Assembly: GCF_042683745.1 (NCBI RefSeq)
Contig: NZ_JBHUJX010000012.1
Location: forward strand, 124,001-188,000
Source of the DNA: Pseudoneobacillus sp042683745
Lineage (GTDB): Bacteria; Bacillota; Bacilli; Bacillales; Cytobacillaceae
Direction: 5' to 3'
DNA: 64,000 bases
Part shown: positions 24,916 to 33,343 of the stretch, piece by piece
How positions within the stretch are numbered: the first letter of the stretch is position 1
How the letters are laid out: each line of letters begins with the position of its first letter
Translations under genes and position numbers: made by a program
Notes under the pieces: generated by a model
What the model was told of the DNA's origin: nothing
The model's input: the letters and a program-made list of their open reading frames with translations, nothing else
Databases searched by the model: none

Positions 24916-27234
24916 ATGCACATTATCGGGAAGGGGGTATCCCGGAAAGAATCGCTAGATAAAGTTACTGGTCACGCCAAATATGTAGATGATTTTGAAA
25001 CGAAGGAAATGTTACATGCTAGACTAGTCGTTAGCCCTTATGCACACGCATTGATTAAAAAAATCGACCTAAGTGAAGCCCGGAATATCTTTGGTATTAG
25101 GGCAATCGTGACAGGAGAAAAGCTTCCGCTTACTGGCGAAGAGCTTCGGGATCGACCCCCAATAGCGTTTGATCGAGTCAGATTCCACGGTGAAGTGGTA
25201 GCTATTGTCGTAGCTGACACAGCTGACATCGCTCAGCTAGGGGTGGACTTGATAAATGTAGATTATGAATTACTTCCAGTAGTCAATTCTCCTTCTCAAT
25301 CACTAGAAAAAAACGCTCCAATTTTACATGAACATCTTGGAGACTACAAAAAAATTCAAGGAGTGTACCCTGAACCTGGAACGAATATTGCCACTCGAAC
25401 AAAAATTCGAAAAGGAGATGCTAAGAAGGGCTGGCAAGAAAGTGAGGTGAGCGTCGAAGAAACGTTTGCTTTTCGGCCGTCTGATCATTCAGCTATGGAA
25501 ACAAGATGTTCATTTGCACAAATCCATCCTGATGGAATGATTGAGATCACATCCTCGTCTCAGGCGCCATTTATGATTAAGAAAATGATCGGAGAGTATT
25601 TCGACATTGAGCCTGGGACTATTAAAGTCATTACTCCATTAGTTGGTGGTGCTTATGGGGGGAAAGCTTCGATTCAAATAGAAATTTTAGCCTATCTTGC
25701 TTCTAAAGCTGTAAATGGTAGATTGGTAAAAATAAGGAATAGACGTGAAGAAGATATGCTGACCTCACCTGGACACATCGGTCTTGAGGCAAAGGTAAAG
25801 CTTGGAGCAACGAAAGATGGACAATTAAAAGTGGCGGAGCTTCTCTATTTATGGGATGGTGGAGCGTATTCTGATAAATCGATTGATTTAAGTAGAGCAG
25901 GTGCAGTCGATTGTACAGGTCCGTACAATATAGAAAATATTTGGTGTGACTCTTTATGTATGTATACGAATCATCCGTATGCTGCTCCATTTAGAGGATT
26001 CAGCCATTCCGAAGTAGCTTTTGTTTTTGATCGAACAATGGATGTCCTTGCCAAAAAACTAAACATGGACCCTATAGAGCTCCGTCTAAAGAATGCCATT
26101 CTTCCAGGTCATACTACTCCTACTCAAGTCCTCTTAAATTCTAGTAATGTTGGTAATTTACCTGAATGCATCCGTCGATTAAAAGATTTAATCCATTGGA
26201 AGGAAGGGCAAATCATTGATCTAGGCAATCATAAAATAAGAGCAAAAGGAATTAGCTGTGCTTGGAAAACATCGACAATCGATCCTGATGCAGGCTCTGG
26301 AGTTATTTTATCATTTAATGAAGATGGTAGTATCAATTTGATTTCCGGTGTCGTCGAGATTGGCACAGGAACAAAAACGGTATTAGCCCAAATGCTTGCA
26401 GAAAAAATGAAAATGGATATAAAAGACATTCATGTTCAGATGCATGTAGACACACTTAATACTCCTGAACATTGGAAAACGGTCGCTAGTAGAGGAACAT
26501 TTATGGGAGGAAGAGCTTTGTTAGCTGCTGCAGATGATATCATTCGGCAGCTGAAAAATTTAGCCTCCTGTATTTTGAGAGCCCCAGTAGAAGATTTAGA
26601 TGTGGGATACGGCAAAGTTTTTTTGAGGGATGAACCTTATACGAATATAGCAATCAAGGAAATTGCTTATGGTTATACGTATCCGAACGGTAACTCTGTC
26701 GGTGGTCAAATCATTGGAAGGGGACATTATACATTAAGGGGTATTACTTATTTGGATAAGGAAACAGGAGCGGGAAAACCTGGACCCGAATGGACAGTAG
26801 CAGCCTATGGGGTAGAAATAGAGCTGGATACAAGGGAGTATAGGTACAAAATAATGAGAGCTGTTTCTGTAATTGATATTGGCAGGGTCCTAAACGAAAA
26901 AACAGCTGTTGGTCAAGTAAAAGGTGCAATGAGTATGGGTTTATCTTTCGCTGGACGTGAAACATTTTGGTTTGATCCGAAAGGAAAAGTATTAAATCCA
27001 CAATTAAGAACGTATCGACCTATTCGATACGGGGAACATCCGAATTATGTAGTAGATTTTGTTAAGACACCTGAAATCGATGCCCCATTTGGAGCGAGAG
27101 GGGTAGGGGAACATGGACTACTTGGAATGCCTGCAGCATTGGGAAATAGTCTTTCCACAGCACTAGCATCCGAAATAAATCAATTACCTCTAATTCCTGA
27201 ATTACTTTGGAAAGTGAAAGAAGGTGGGAAATAG
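24916..27234 (+). CDS. Molybdenum hydroxylase large subunit (xanthine dehydrogenase family)
   Basis: This 772-residue catalytic subunit holds the molybdopterin site. It has the N-terminal hammerhead domain (VTGHAKYVDDF, SPYAHALIKKID) and cofactor-binding segments GGAYGGKAS, AAPFRGFSHSE, and the active-site GARGVGEHGLLGMPAALGNS, whose Glu is the expected catalytic base. Family members hydroxylate purines, aldehydes, nicotinate or other heterocycles. The substrate cannot be read from sequence; no purine degradation genes accompany it. The gene order large, FAD, iron-sulfur and the adjoining xdhC indicate one complex. Confidence 0.9.
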   Translation: MHIIGKGVSRKESLDKVTGHAKYVDDFETKEMLHARLVVSPYAHALIKKIDLSEARNIFGIRAIVTGEKLPLTGEELRDRPPIAFDRVRFHGEVVAIVVADTADIAQLGVDLINVDYELLPVVNSPSQSLEKNAPILHEHLGDYKKIQGVYPEPGTNIATRTKIRKGDAKKGWQESEVSVEETFAFRPSDHSAMETRCSFAQIHPDGMIEITSSSQAPFMIKKMIGEYFDIEPGTIKVITPLVGGAYGGKASIQIEILAYLASKAVNGRLVKIRNRREEDMLTSPGHIGLEAKVKLGATKDGQLKVAELLYLWDGGAYSDKSIDLSRAGAVDCTGPYNIENIWCDSLCMYTNHPYAAPFRGFSHSEVAFVFDRTMDVLAKKLNMDPIELRLKNAILPGHTTPTQVLLNSSNVGNLPECIRRLKDLIHWKEGQIIDLGNHKIRAKGISCAWKTSTIDPDAGSGVILSFNEDGSINLISGVVEIGTGTKTVLAQMLAEKMKMDIKDIHVQMHVDTLNTPEHWKTVASRGTFMGGRALLAAADDIIRQLKNLASCILRAPVEDLDVGYGKVFLRDEPYTNIAIKEIAYGYTYPNGNSVGGQIIGRGHYTLRGITYLDKETGAGKPGPEWTVAAYGVEIELDTREYRYKIMRAVSVIDIGRVLNEKTAVGQVKGAMSMGLSFAGRETFWFDPKGKVLNPQLRTYRPIRYGEHPNYVVDFVKTPEIDAPFGARGVGEHGLLGMPAALGNSLSTALASEINQLPLIPELLWKVKEGGK

Positions 27235-27235
27235 A

Positions 27236-28069
27236 GTGTTATCAATAAATACGGAGTATTATAAACCGCAAAATATTAAAGAGGCAACAGAATTGTTTTT
27301 TTCCCTAAAAGCTGAAGATAAACGCCCTATTTATTATTCAGGTGGAACTGAAATACTTACACTAGAAAGATTAAATTTAATTCAGGCAGGAGCCTTAATA
27401 GATATTAAAGGAATACCGGAATGTACTACTTTTGAAATAAGGGATAATTTGTTAATCTTAGGCTCTGCTCTTCCTTTGACTTCTATAGAGGAAAAAAATC
27501 TCTTTCCTCTCCTTACAAAAACATCTATGGGTATTGCTGATCGAACAGCAAGAAATAAAATTACTCTCGGAGGAAATATTTGCGGCATAATCTTTTATCG
27601 TGAAGCTGTTTTACCTTTTCTTCTGACCAATAGTTTTGTAAAAATTGCCGACACAAATGGAGAACAGCAGGTTCCAATCCATGATGTGTTTAATCAAACA
27701 CTTCAGTTAAAAGAAGGACAGTTCTTGACTCAAGTGCTTACAGAAAAAGTTGATTTACAACTTCCTTTTATTAGTGTGAAAAAGAGGCAGCAATGGGAAA
27801 CTGGATATCCTTTATTAACCATAGCTTCAATGAAAAAAGAAAATCAATTGCGCTTTGCCTTCAGCGGTTTATGCCCATTTCCGTTTCGTTCCTCACAAAT
27901 GGAGGCTGAACTTAATAAAACAGAAGTACCTGTTGAAGAAAGAATTACAAAAGCAATCGAACATATTCCCCATCCAATCCTAGATGATTTGGAAGGATCA
28001 AAAGACTATCGGCTATTTGTGTTAAGAAACACATTGACGGATATTTTTTTTGAAATGGAGGGGAAATAG
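27236..28069 (+). CDS. Molybdenum hydroxylase FAD-binding subunit
   Basis: This 277-residue medium subunit carries FAD for electron transfer. It starts with the usual YYKPQNIKEATELFF segment, has YYSGGTEILTLERLN in place of the canonical GGTDL FAD loop, and ARNKITLGGNICGIIFYREA for the second FAD contact. The GTG at 27236 is favoured since AAGGTGG lies just upstream and it directly follows the stop of the large subunit. Its end overlaps the next gene's start, showing translational coupling. Confidence 0.88.
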   Translation: MLSINTEYYKPQNIKEATELFFSLKAEDKRPIYYSGGTEILTLERLNLIQAGALIDIKGIPECTTFEIRDNLLILGSALPLTSIEEKNLFPLLTKTSMGIADRTARNKITLGGNICGIIFYREAVLPFLLTNSFVKIADTNGEQQVPIHDVFNQTLQLKEGQFLTQVLTEKVDLQLPFISVKKRQQWETGYPLLTIASMKKENQLRFAFSGLCPFPFRSSQMEAELNKTEVPVEERITKAIEHIPHPILDDLEGSKDYRLFVLRNTLTDIFFEMEGK

Positions 28070-28548
28070 TGGCACAGTCACCGATAAAAAAAATAAATAT
28101 TTTCCTAGAGATAAATGGAGAAAAACACCAGGTAGATATAAGACCAGCAGATACACTTTTAGATGTACTTAGAAGAGAATTGTCCCTGACAGGAGCAAAA
28201 CCAGGCTGCCTAAACGGTGATTGTGGAGCTTGTTCTGTTATGGTGAATGAGACAGTATATAAATCCTGTATTATGCTAGCAGTAGAAGCCACTGATGCTA
28301 AAATCACCACGATCGAAGGATTAAAAAATGCTCCGATACAAAAGGCTTTCATCGATCATTTTGCTTTTCAGTGCGGTTATTGTACTCCGGGATTTATTAT
28401 GAACTGCCAGTCCATGCTTTTGAAAAATCCAGAACCTTCTCCTGCAGTTGTTCAAGAATGGTTAGCATCGAATATTTGTAGATGCACATGTTATCAGGAA
28501 ATTGAAGAAGCTGTATTATCCGTCATTGACGAGCAGGGGAAAAACTGA
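28069..28548 (+). CDS. Molybdenum hydroxylase iron-sulfur subunit
   Basis: This 159-residue small subunit binds two [2Fe-2S] clusters. The N-terminal ferredoxin cluster motif is CLNGDCGACSVMV with a later Cys in KSCIML; the C-terminal cluster is FQCGYCTPGF and NICRCTC. All eight expected Cys are present. The GTG start overlaps the FAD subunit stop and has GGAGGGG upstream. The operon ends at a terminator immediately after. Confidence 0.95.
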   Translation: MAQSPIKKINIFLEINGEKHQVDIRPADTLLDVLRRELSLTGAKPGCLNGDCGACSVMVNETVYKSCIMLAVEATDAKITTIEGLKNAPIQKAFIDHFAFQCGYCTPGFIMNCQSMLLKNPEPSPAVVQEWLASNICRCTCYQEIEEAVLSVIDEQGKN

Positions 28549-28590
28549 AGTTAGGCTGACTCTTAAATGAGTTAGCCTAACTTCTCTTTT
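28549..28590. terminator. Terminator after the molybdenum hydroxylase operon
   Basis: The arms AGTTAGGCTGACTC and GAGTTAGCCTAACT form a 14-bp stem with one G-U pair, followed by TCTCTTTTTT. It also lies at the 3' end of the convergent small gene on the minus strand. Confidence 0.85.
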
Positions 28591-28716
28591 TTAAATTTGT
28601 CCTTCATCGCCACGCTTGTGATCTGTAAAGAAGAATATGAAGATAATGATTGATAGAGCTATAAGAAAAATTTGATTGTCAGTTGGTCTAATCGTTGGTA
28701 AATCAGTAAGGGACAT
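28591..28716 (-). CDS. 41-residue single-span membrane peptide
   Basis: Translated from the ATG at 28716, this short ORF reads MSLTDLPTIRPTDNQ, then a hydrophobic segment IFLIALSIIIFIFFF, then a charged tail TDHKRGDEGQI. AAAGGA lies at a usable distance upstream. It sits immediately downstream of the repeat-containing gene at 28730 on the same strand, so the two may be co-transcribed. No family is recognised. A one-helix small membrane protein is likely, function unknown. Confidence 0.55.
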   Translation of the reverse strand: MSLTDLPTIRPTDNQIFLIALSIIIFIFFFTDHKRGDEGQI

Positions 28717-28729
28717 GATCACCATTCCT

Positions 28730-29182
28730 TTATCGATTTTTAAAGAAGTTAGGATCCATTTTAAAATGCTTTGAGACAATTTTTTGAAAAAAATGATAAT
28801 TCTTCTTAAGTATAGGAAGTGTCGGTTCATACACTGGTGCTCCGAAAATAGGTCCACTCACATCGACTGAAAACCGACTTGGTCCAATTACTGTACTTAT
28901 CACTCGAATTTCATCAATAATTAAAAGGATGGAAATGATTACATCAATTACATCAATTAGAGCATTAGTAAATTTATCACCGAATTTACTTTCTAGTCGC
29001 GTGCCACCAAATAATGGTCCGCTTAAAGAGATACTAAATTCTCCAGGTGTTACAAAAACACCGATGATTGTTATTTGACCTGTCAATAATAATACAGCAG
29101 TAGCTAAGTTTAGATCCCGTTGAAGGGAAGCGATAACACGAATCTCCTCTTGAATAGTAGCGTTTTTTATCAATGTAATCAC
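28730..29182 (-). CDS. Internally duplicated protein of unknown function
   Basis: This protein of about 150 residues contains two related halves. The first has LLLTGQITIIGVFVTPGEF followed by SISLSGPLFGGTRLE; the second has LLIIDEIRVISTVIGPSRF followed by SVDVSGPIFGAPVYEP. The shared pattern is a hydrophobic strand pair ending in (S/D)(L/V)SGP(L/I)FG. It lacks Cys and any catalytic signature. The GTG at 29182 is only 2 bases from GGAGG, so a TTG at 29173 may be the true start. It could be a surface or spore protein, but I do not recognise it. Confidence 0.55.
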   Translation of the reverse strand: MITLIKNATIQEEIRVIASLQRDLNLATAVLLLTGQITIIGVFVTPGEFSISLSGPLFGGTRLESKFGDKFTNALIDVIDVIISILLIIDEIRVISTVIGPSRFSVDVSGPIFGAPVYEPTLPILKKNYHFFQKIVSKHFKMDPNFFKNR

Positions 29183-29378
29183 ACCCTCCTGCCCATTTTA
29201 TGCAGAGAGGATCTAGATGTGAATATGAAGTTTCACCTCCTTTATCCACACCATTTTTCCAAACCAAATACAATTATAACGAATTTTAAAAATATTTATT
29301 AAATAATGGCAGAGAAAGTTGAATGGGGTTTCTTATAATGCTAATGTGTTAATAGAATTAATTTAAGGAGGTGAAATA

Positions 29379-29783
29379 ATGTTTGATTTTGCAGAAATTA
29401 ATTACTTAGCTGTACTGCTAGCAACGATTGCAACAATGATTATCGGTTTTTTATGGTATTCACCCGTTTTATTCGGAGATGTATGGATGAAGGAAATAGG
29501 TTTGAAACCGGAAAATATGTCTGGAGGAGGCCAGATGACATACGTACTGACCGCTTTAACAGCATTAGGTGGAGCATTTCTCCTAGCGATCCTTCTTACA
29601 TTAATGGATGAAAGAACGATCTTGAGTGGTGTTACAATGGCATTACTCATTGCTTTAAGTATCTCCTTAAAAATAGGAATGAACTACTTATTCGAAAGTC
29701 GTTCAAAAAGACTTTACTTTATCACGATTGGATATCATTTGGTTTCTTATATAGTAGCGGGGATCATTCTCGGGATCATGTAG
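29379..29783 (+). CDS. DUF1761-like membrane protein
   Basis: This 134-residue membrane protein has four hydrophobic helices and the DUF1761 features: an N-terminal INYLAVLLATIATMIIGFLWYSP segment, FGDVWMKEIG just after the first helix, and a C-terminal YHLVSYIVAGIILGIM. The family function is unknown. It has a very strong ribosome binding site, AAGGAGGTG. It stands alone between the minus-strand small genes and a tandem-repeat region. Confidence 0.75.
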   Translation: MFDFAEINYLAVLLATIATMIIGFLWYSPVLFGDVWMKEIGLKPENMSGGGQMTYVLTALTALGGAFLLAILLTLMDERTILSGVTMALLIALSISLKIGMNYLFESRSKRLYFITIGYHLVSYIVAGIILGIM

Positions 29784-29845
29784 TAATATGAAAAGGTATG
29801 ATCCGGATCTAGGGCTAATCTCAAGGTTGAAAACACTCGGTGTTT

Positions 29846-30015
29846 CCGAAAGATAGGCCCATTCAGACAACACGAATTGGAAATCAACTAAGTTTATCCG
29901 AATACAGTGCTCATTCGGACATCACCAGTTGAATATCTACTAAAACTGTCCGAACACCGAGCTCGCTCAGACAACAACTATATGAAATCTATCAGCTTAT
30001 CTGAATCCAAGTATG
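29846..30015. repeat. Tandem ~52-bp palindromic repeats, family 1
   Basis: Units begin with CCGAA or CTGAA at 29846, 29898, 29950 and 30001, giving periods of 52, 52 and 51 bp. Each unit contains an imperfect palindrome such as TGTCCGAACACC...CTCAGACA or TATCCGAATACA...ATTCGGACA, followed by a 25-bp less conserved spacer. The copies are clearly degenerate. The surrounding 29784-30149 gap holds no gene. Confidence 0.75.
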
Positions 30016-30149
30016 ATTTCATTTAGTAAAAACATTTAGATGGTTTACCTTGGAATCAATATTTACATGTAGAGTTATCAAAAGCTTAGTGCTTCTTTTA
30101 TCGATCACTTCATAAAATAATAAAGATTTACAAAGGGAGAGCTACTGAC

Positions 30150-30416
30150 ATGCATCGGATAAAATTTTTCATTAAACTATTTATTAAAGAGCCTTGGTGG
30201 TTTAAAATCCTCATCGTTACAACTTTGCTAGTTTCCTTCATTTTTAGCAGTTCATTTTTTTCATATAATCCTTATTATGAAAGCTTATCCAAATTAGCTG
30301 CGGCGATTTTTTTCGGTGCATATGGTATTAAGATGAGACGAAGTACTTTAACAGCAGTGATTTTAATTACTTTGGCAGCTATTTGTATTTATCTTTCAAT
30401 CATGGGAATTTTTTAG
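30150..30416 (+). CDS. Small membrane protein of unknown function
   Basis: This 88-residue protein has a basic N-terminus (MHRIKFFIKLFIKEPWW) and three hydrophobic segments: FKILIVTTLLVSFIFSSSFF, LAAAIFFGAYGIK and TAVILITLAAICIYLSIMGIF. GGGAG lies upstream of the start. It has no recognised motif and no operon partner. Confidence 0.6.
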   Translation: MHRIKFFIKLFIKEPWWFKILIVTTLLVSFIFSSSFFSYNPYYESLSKLAAAIFFGAYGIKMRRSTLTAVILITLAAICIYLSIMGIF

Positions 30417-30474
30417 TTATAACCATATTATTTTACATTATGAAACTACAATTTTATTAAACTTCTTTTTCTAC

Positions 30475-30505
30475 TTGACTTAAAGTCAACTTTAAATCGT
30501 AATAT
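30475..30505 (+). promoter_or_regulatory. MerR-type promoter with 19-bp spacer
   Basis: The -35 TTGACT (30475-30480) and -10 TAATAT (30500-30505) are separated by 19 bp, the overlong spacing that MerR-family activators correct by twisting DNA. A palindrome TTGACTTTAAGTCAA-like (TTGACTTAAAGTCAA, 30475-30489) lies in the spacer. The second gene of the operon is a MerR regulator, so autoregulation is expected. Confidence 0.7.
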
Positions 30506-30535
30506 TTCTCTTATCAATAGGTAGGAGGAATGAGT

Positions 30536-31555
30536 ATGTATAATCAACGAATCATCATTACAGAAATAGGTCAATTAAAATTAATTGAAGAATGTCTTCT
30601 AGAACTGAATGACAATGAAGTTAGGGTAAAAGTTTTGGTAACTGGGGTGGCATTTGCCGATATTATGATGCGAAAAGGTAAGTATCCAGGAGTACCTGAT
30701 ACTCCCTTTACACCAGGCCATGAAGTTGTTGGAATCGTCGAATCGATTGGTAGAAATGTTACTTCCGTTAAAGTAGGTCAAATGGTCGCTGCTTTTTGTA
30801 AATATGGTGGATACACTCGGTACATTCACTTGCATGAACAGTCAATGCTTCCCATTCCAACTGGTATAAACCCATATACAGTAGTTGCCATGTTACTAAA
30901 CTACTTAACAGCATACCAATTACTATTCCGAGTCGCAAAAGTCCAAGAAGGGAATAGTTTACTCATTCATGGTGCTGCTGGGGGAGTGGGCACTGCTCTC
31001 TTACAATTAAGTCAAGAAATAAATCTAGAACTCTACGGCACAGCTTCTCTTAAAAATAAGAAAAAGGTCTTATCAATGGGAGCGAAATATATCGATTATC
31101 AATCAGAGGATTTCGTGGAAAGAATCGCTACTGAAACAAGTAATGGTGTCGATTTTGTATTTGATAGCATCGGTGGATATCATTGGAATCGATCCTATCG
31201 AACGTTGAAACCAAATGGACTATTTGTAGGATACGGATTAGCTTTTGCAAACCAAGACCATGTTAATTTTGAAGAAAAACGTTTTATGATGGAGGAATGG
31301 AATCGAATCCTAACTACGAATAAGACATCTTCTGGTCATAAAGGACATTTTTACAGTATTTCTAAAGTTCAACATGTCGTACCGCATTCCATTAAAGAGG
31401 ATTTAACACAACTCATTAAATTACTATCGCAGAATAAAATAAATCCGATTATTTCACACAAAATCCCGTTATCACAAGCTATAGAAGCTCATCAATTGTT
31501 TGAAAGTGGAGTGGATGGTAAAATACTTTTACTTTGTAATTATGAAGGAGAATAA
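30536..31555 (+). CDS. Zinc-independent quinone oxidoreductase-like MDR protein
   Basis: This 339-residue protein belongs to the medium-chain dehydrogenase/reductase family. It has the GroES-like N-terminal domain (GVAFADIMMRKGKYPG, FTPGHEVVGIVESIG) and the NADPH-binding Rossmann motif HGAAGGVGTALLQL. The structural zinc Cys set is absent, pointing to a quinone- or enal-reductase type. ATG 30536 is preferred over ATG 30530 since GGAGG lies 7 bases upstream. It is coupled to a MerR regulator behind a MerR-type promoter, so detoxification of reactive carbonyl compounds is the likely role. Confidence 0.85.
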   Translation: MYNQRIIITEIGQLKLIEECLLELNDNEVRVKVLVTGVAFADIMMRKGKYPGVPDTPFTPGHEVVGIVESIGRNVTSVKVGQMVAAFCKYGGYTRYIHLHEQSMLPIPTGINPYTVVAMLLNYLTAYQLLFRVAKVQEGNSLLIHGAAGGVGTALLQLSQEINLELYGTASLKNKKKVLSMGAKYIDYQSEDFVERIATETSNGVDFVFDSIGGYHWNRSYRTLKPNGLFVGYGLAFANQDHVNFEEKRFMMEEWNRILTTNKTSSGHKGHFYSISKVQHVVPHSIKEDLTQLIKLLSQNKINPIISHKIPLSQAIEAHQLFESGVDGKILLLCNYEGE

Positions 31556-31938
31556 TGATGTTAACGATCGGAGAGGCTGCAAAGACAACCGGAATTCCTA
31601 CTCATACAATCCGTTACTATGAAAAAATAGGGCTTATTCCTACTCCACAGAGAAAAAATGGTAAAGATAGATTATTTTCAGAAAAAGAAATTCAATTTAT
31701 TAAATTTCTATTAGGTTTAAAAGCAACGGGAATGAGCTTAAGCGATTTAAAAGAGATCGTTGATGCTGGATGTCTTCTAGATGCTTCACCGACCGATCAT
31801 GCAGAGATAATTTATAAAAGGAAGAAGATTCTTGAAAAGCATTTAGTAAATCTGAAAGAACAGCGCAACTCTATTAATCATGTAATCACGCAAACAGAAG
31901 AAAAAATGAAAATATATAATGAACTTTTACCCACTTAA
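31555..31938 (+). CDS. MerR-family transcriptional regulator
   Basis: This 127-residue regulator has the MerR helix-turn-helix TIGEAAKTTGIPTHTIRYYEKIGLI and wing, then a coiled-coil dimerisation helix. A Cys at about residue 64 (VDAGCLLDA) may sense electrophiles, as in the AdhR-type aldehyde-responsive branch. The start overlaps the stop of the oxidoreductase gene. It probably activates the promoter at 30475 and so its own operon. Confidence 0.9.
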   Translation: MMLTIGEAAKTTGIPTHTIRYYEKIGLIPTPQRKNGKDRLFSEKEIQFIKFLLGLKATGMSLSDLKEIVDAGCLLDASPTDHAEIIYKRKKILEKHLVNLKEQRNSINHVITQTEEKMKIYNELLPT

Positions 31939-32014
31939 ATTGAAAGAGATCTAACTAAATAAAATTAAAGACAAGTGAATAATCAACCCAAAACTAACAT
32001 AAGGTGGATTCAAA

Positions 32015-32248
32015 ATGGATAAAAGAGTTCAATTTGACTTTGAAATCGAATTTACTAATGGCGGTGGGATACAAGGTCAGGATTTTCGTCTGGATATTGA
32101 TGGAAATGACATTTCTGACGAAGAGTTAGCTAAGTATATCGTAGAGGATATGAGGTTGCTAATGGTTGGTGAAGTTAGGATACTTAACAAAAAAATAATA
32201 ATGGAAAAACATAAGCGAATACTTGATGATGAGAATTCTGAGAAATAA
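32015..32248 (+). CDS. Small acidic protein of unknown function
   Basis: This 77-residue protein begins with QFDFEIEFTNGGGIQGQDFRLDIDG and continues with DEELAKYIVEDMRLLMVGEVRI; a beta-rich front and an alpha helix are suggested. GGTGG lies before the ATG. I do not recognise the family. The gap from 32249 to 32436 shows nothing but a weak inverted repeat. Confidence 0.55.
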   Translation: MDKRVQFDFEIEFTNGGGIQGQDFRLDIDGNDISDEELAKYIVEDMRLLMVGEVRILNKKIIMEKHKRILDDENSEK

Positions 32249-32436
32249 ACTCACACAAAATGTAAGTGAGAATCAAAAATTCCTTTTCGAATAAGTATTT
32301 TAGATTTATCGGTTATTTTGGTGACTTTTCTAGTTAAACTACTGATGCATTAACTGAAGGAGCTTATAAGACACCTTATTTTCAAAAACTGGATAGAAGT
32401 AACAGTTGAAACATTCATCTATCCAGTTTTATTACC

Positions 32437-32823
32437 CTATTTCCGCGACTTTACATAAATGGCACCTGTTGTTTGTAAAGAAATGCACCCTTCTAAATCC
32501 TCGTTTTTCAATAATCCAAGATTTAATGCAGCTTTAACCTTTTCTTCATCAGGGCGTTTAATAGTTAGAACTAAATCCACCATATTCAAGCTTTCTAAAC
32601 GATCTACCGTTTTAACCTCGTCAAATTTTTCCACCCTACGGATTTGCCGTTCAAGCTTTAAATCCTCAATCAATAGTTCACCTTTTTCATTAAAGCCGAC
32701 AGTCTCATCAAAATAAAGATTAAAGATTTTCTTCATTTCGCTTAAATTCGCTTCAATCTTTTTCTTTTCTTCATTTAGACGATTGTATTCCCATAGCATA
32801 TTCTTCGTAATTTCTTTATACAT
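32437..32823 (-). CDS. Coiled-coil protein of unknown function
   Basis: This is a protein of about 128 residues (ATG 32823; a longer start at 32841 is possible). The first half is a charged helical stretch (EYNRLNEEKKKIEANLSEMKK, KLERQIRRVEKFDEV), likely coiled coil. The second half is mixed alpha/beta (MVDLVLTIKRPDEEKVKAAL) ending GAIYVKSRK. No signature is recognised. Promoter DNA between it and the next gene is short and shared. Confidence 0.6.
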   Translation of the reverse strand: MYKEITKNMLWEYNRLNEEKKKIEANLSEMKKIFNLYFDETVGFNEKGELLIEDLKLERQIRRVEKFDEVKTVDRLESLNMVDLVLTIKRPDEEKVKAALNLGLLKNEDLEGCISLQTTGAIYVKSRK

Positions 32824-32956
32824 CCAATTCCCATCCTCCATCTCCCAACAGATAATTCATCTTATGGTGGGAAAATAGAAAATATTCGTCACCTAGTTTA
32901 TTAATCTCTCATGTATTTGGACAACCCTGAATAGAATGAAGCAGGAGGGTGAGAGC

Positions 32957-33223
32957 ATGTCCAATAAGTTCATTGTTCGATTTTATTTTTCGGAAAAAGA
33001 ATTCATCCAATTGCCAATGAAAGCGGCCAATTATCAAATCATATCTGACAAAATTATTTCAGCCTTTAAGGGGGATAAATGGATTTCATTCCCGTCGAAA
33101 GAAGGATTACGAAAAATCGACTGCACAACCATTTTCTTAGAAAAAATCATGTATTTTCAAATTGAAAAACCAACTAAGGTTCTGTTGGAAAAATACAGTG
33201 AAGAGGATTATATCACTTGGTAA
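32957..33223 (+). CDS. Small protein of unknown function
   Basis: This 88-residue protein starts MSNKFIVRFYFSEKEFIQLP after an AGGAGGGTG site. It is basic with alternating hydrophobic residues and no membrane span. No motif is recognised; it diverges from the coiled-coil gene at 32437. Confidence 0.6.
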   Translation: MSNKFIVRFYFSEKEFIQLPMKAANYQIISDKIISAFKGDKWISFPSKEGLRKIDCTTIFLEKIMYFQIEKPTKVLLEKYSEEDYITW

Positions 33224-33343
33224 AATAGATCAATCTAAAATCGAGTATAGATTTTCTTAAAATTCCTAAGTAACCTAGTAACTTTTTACAAAAAATTTCG
33301 TCTCTTATAGTGCCGGCATTAAAACTAATTGAGGTGCAATGAG

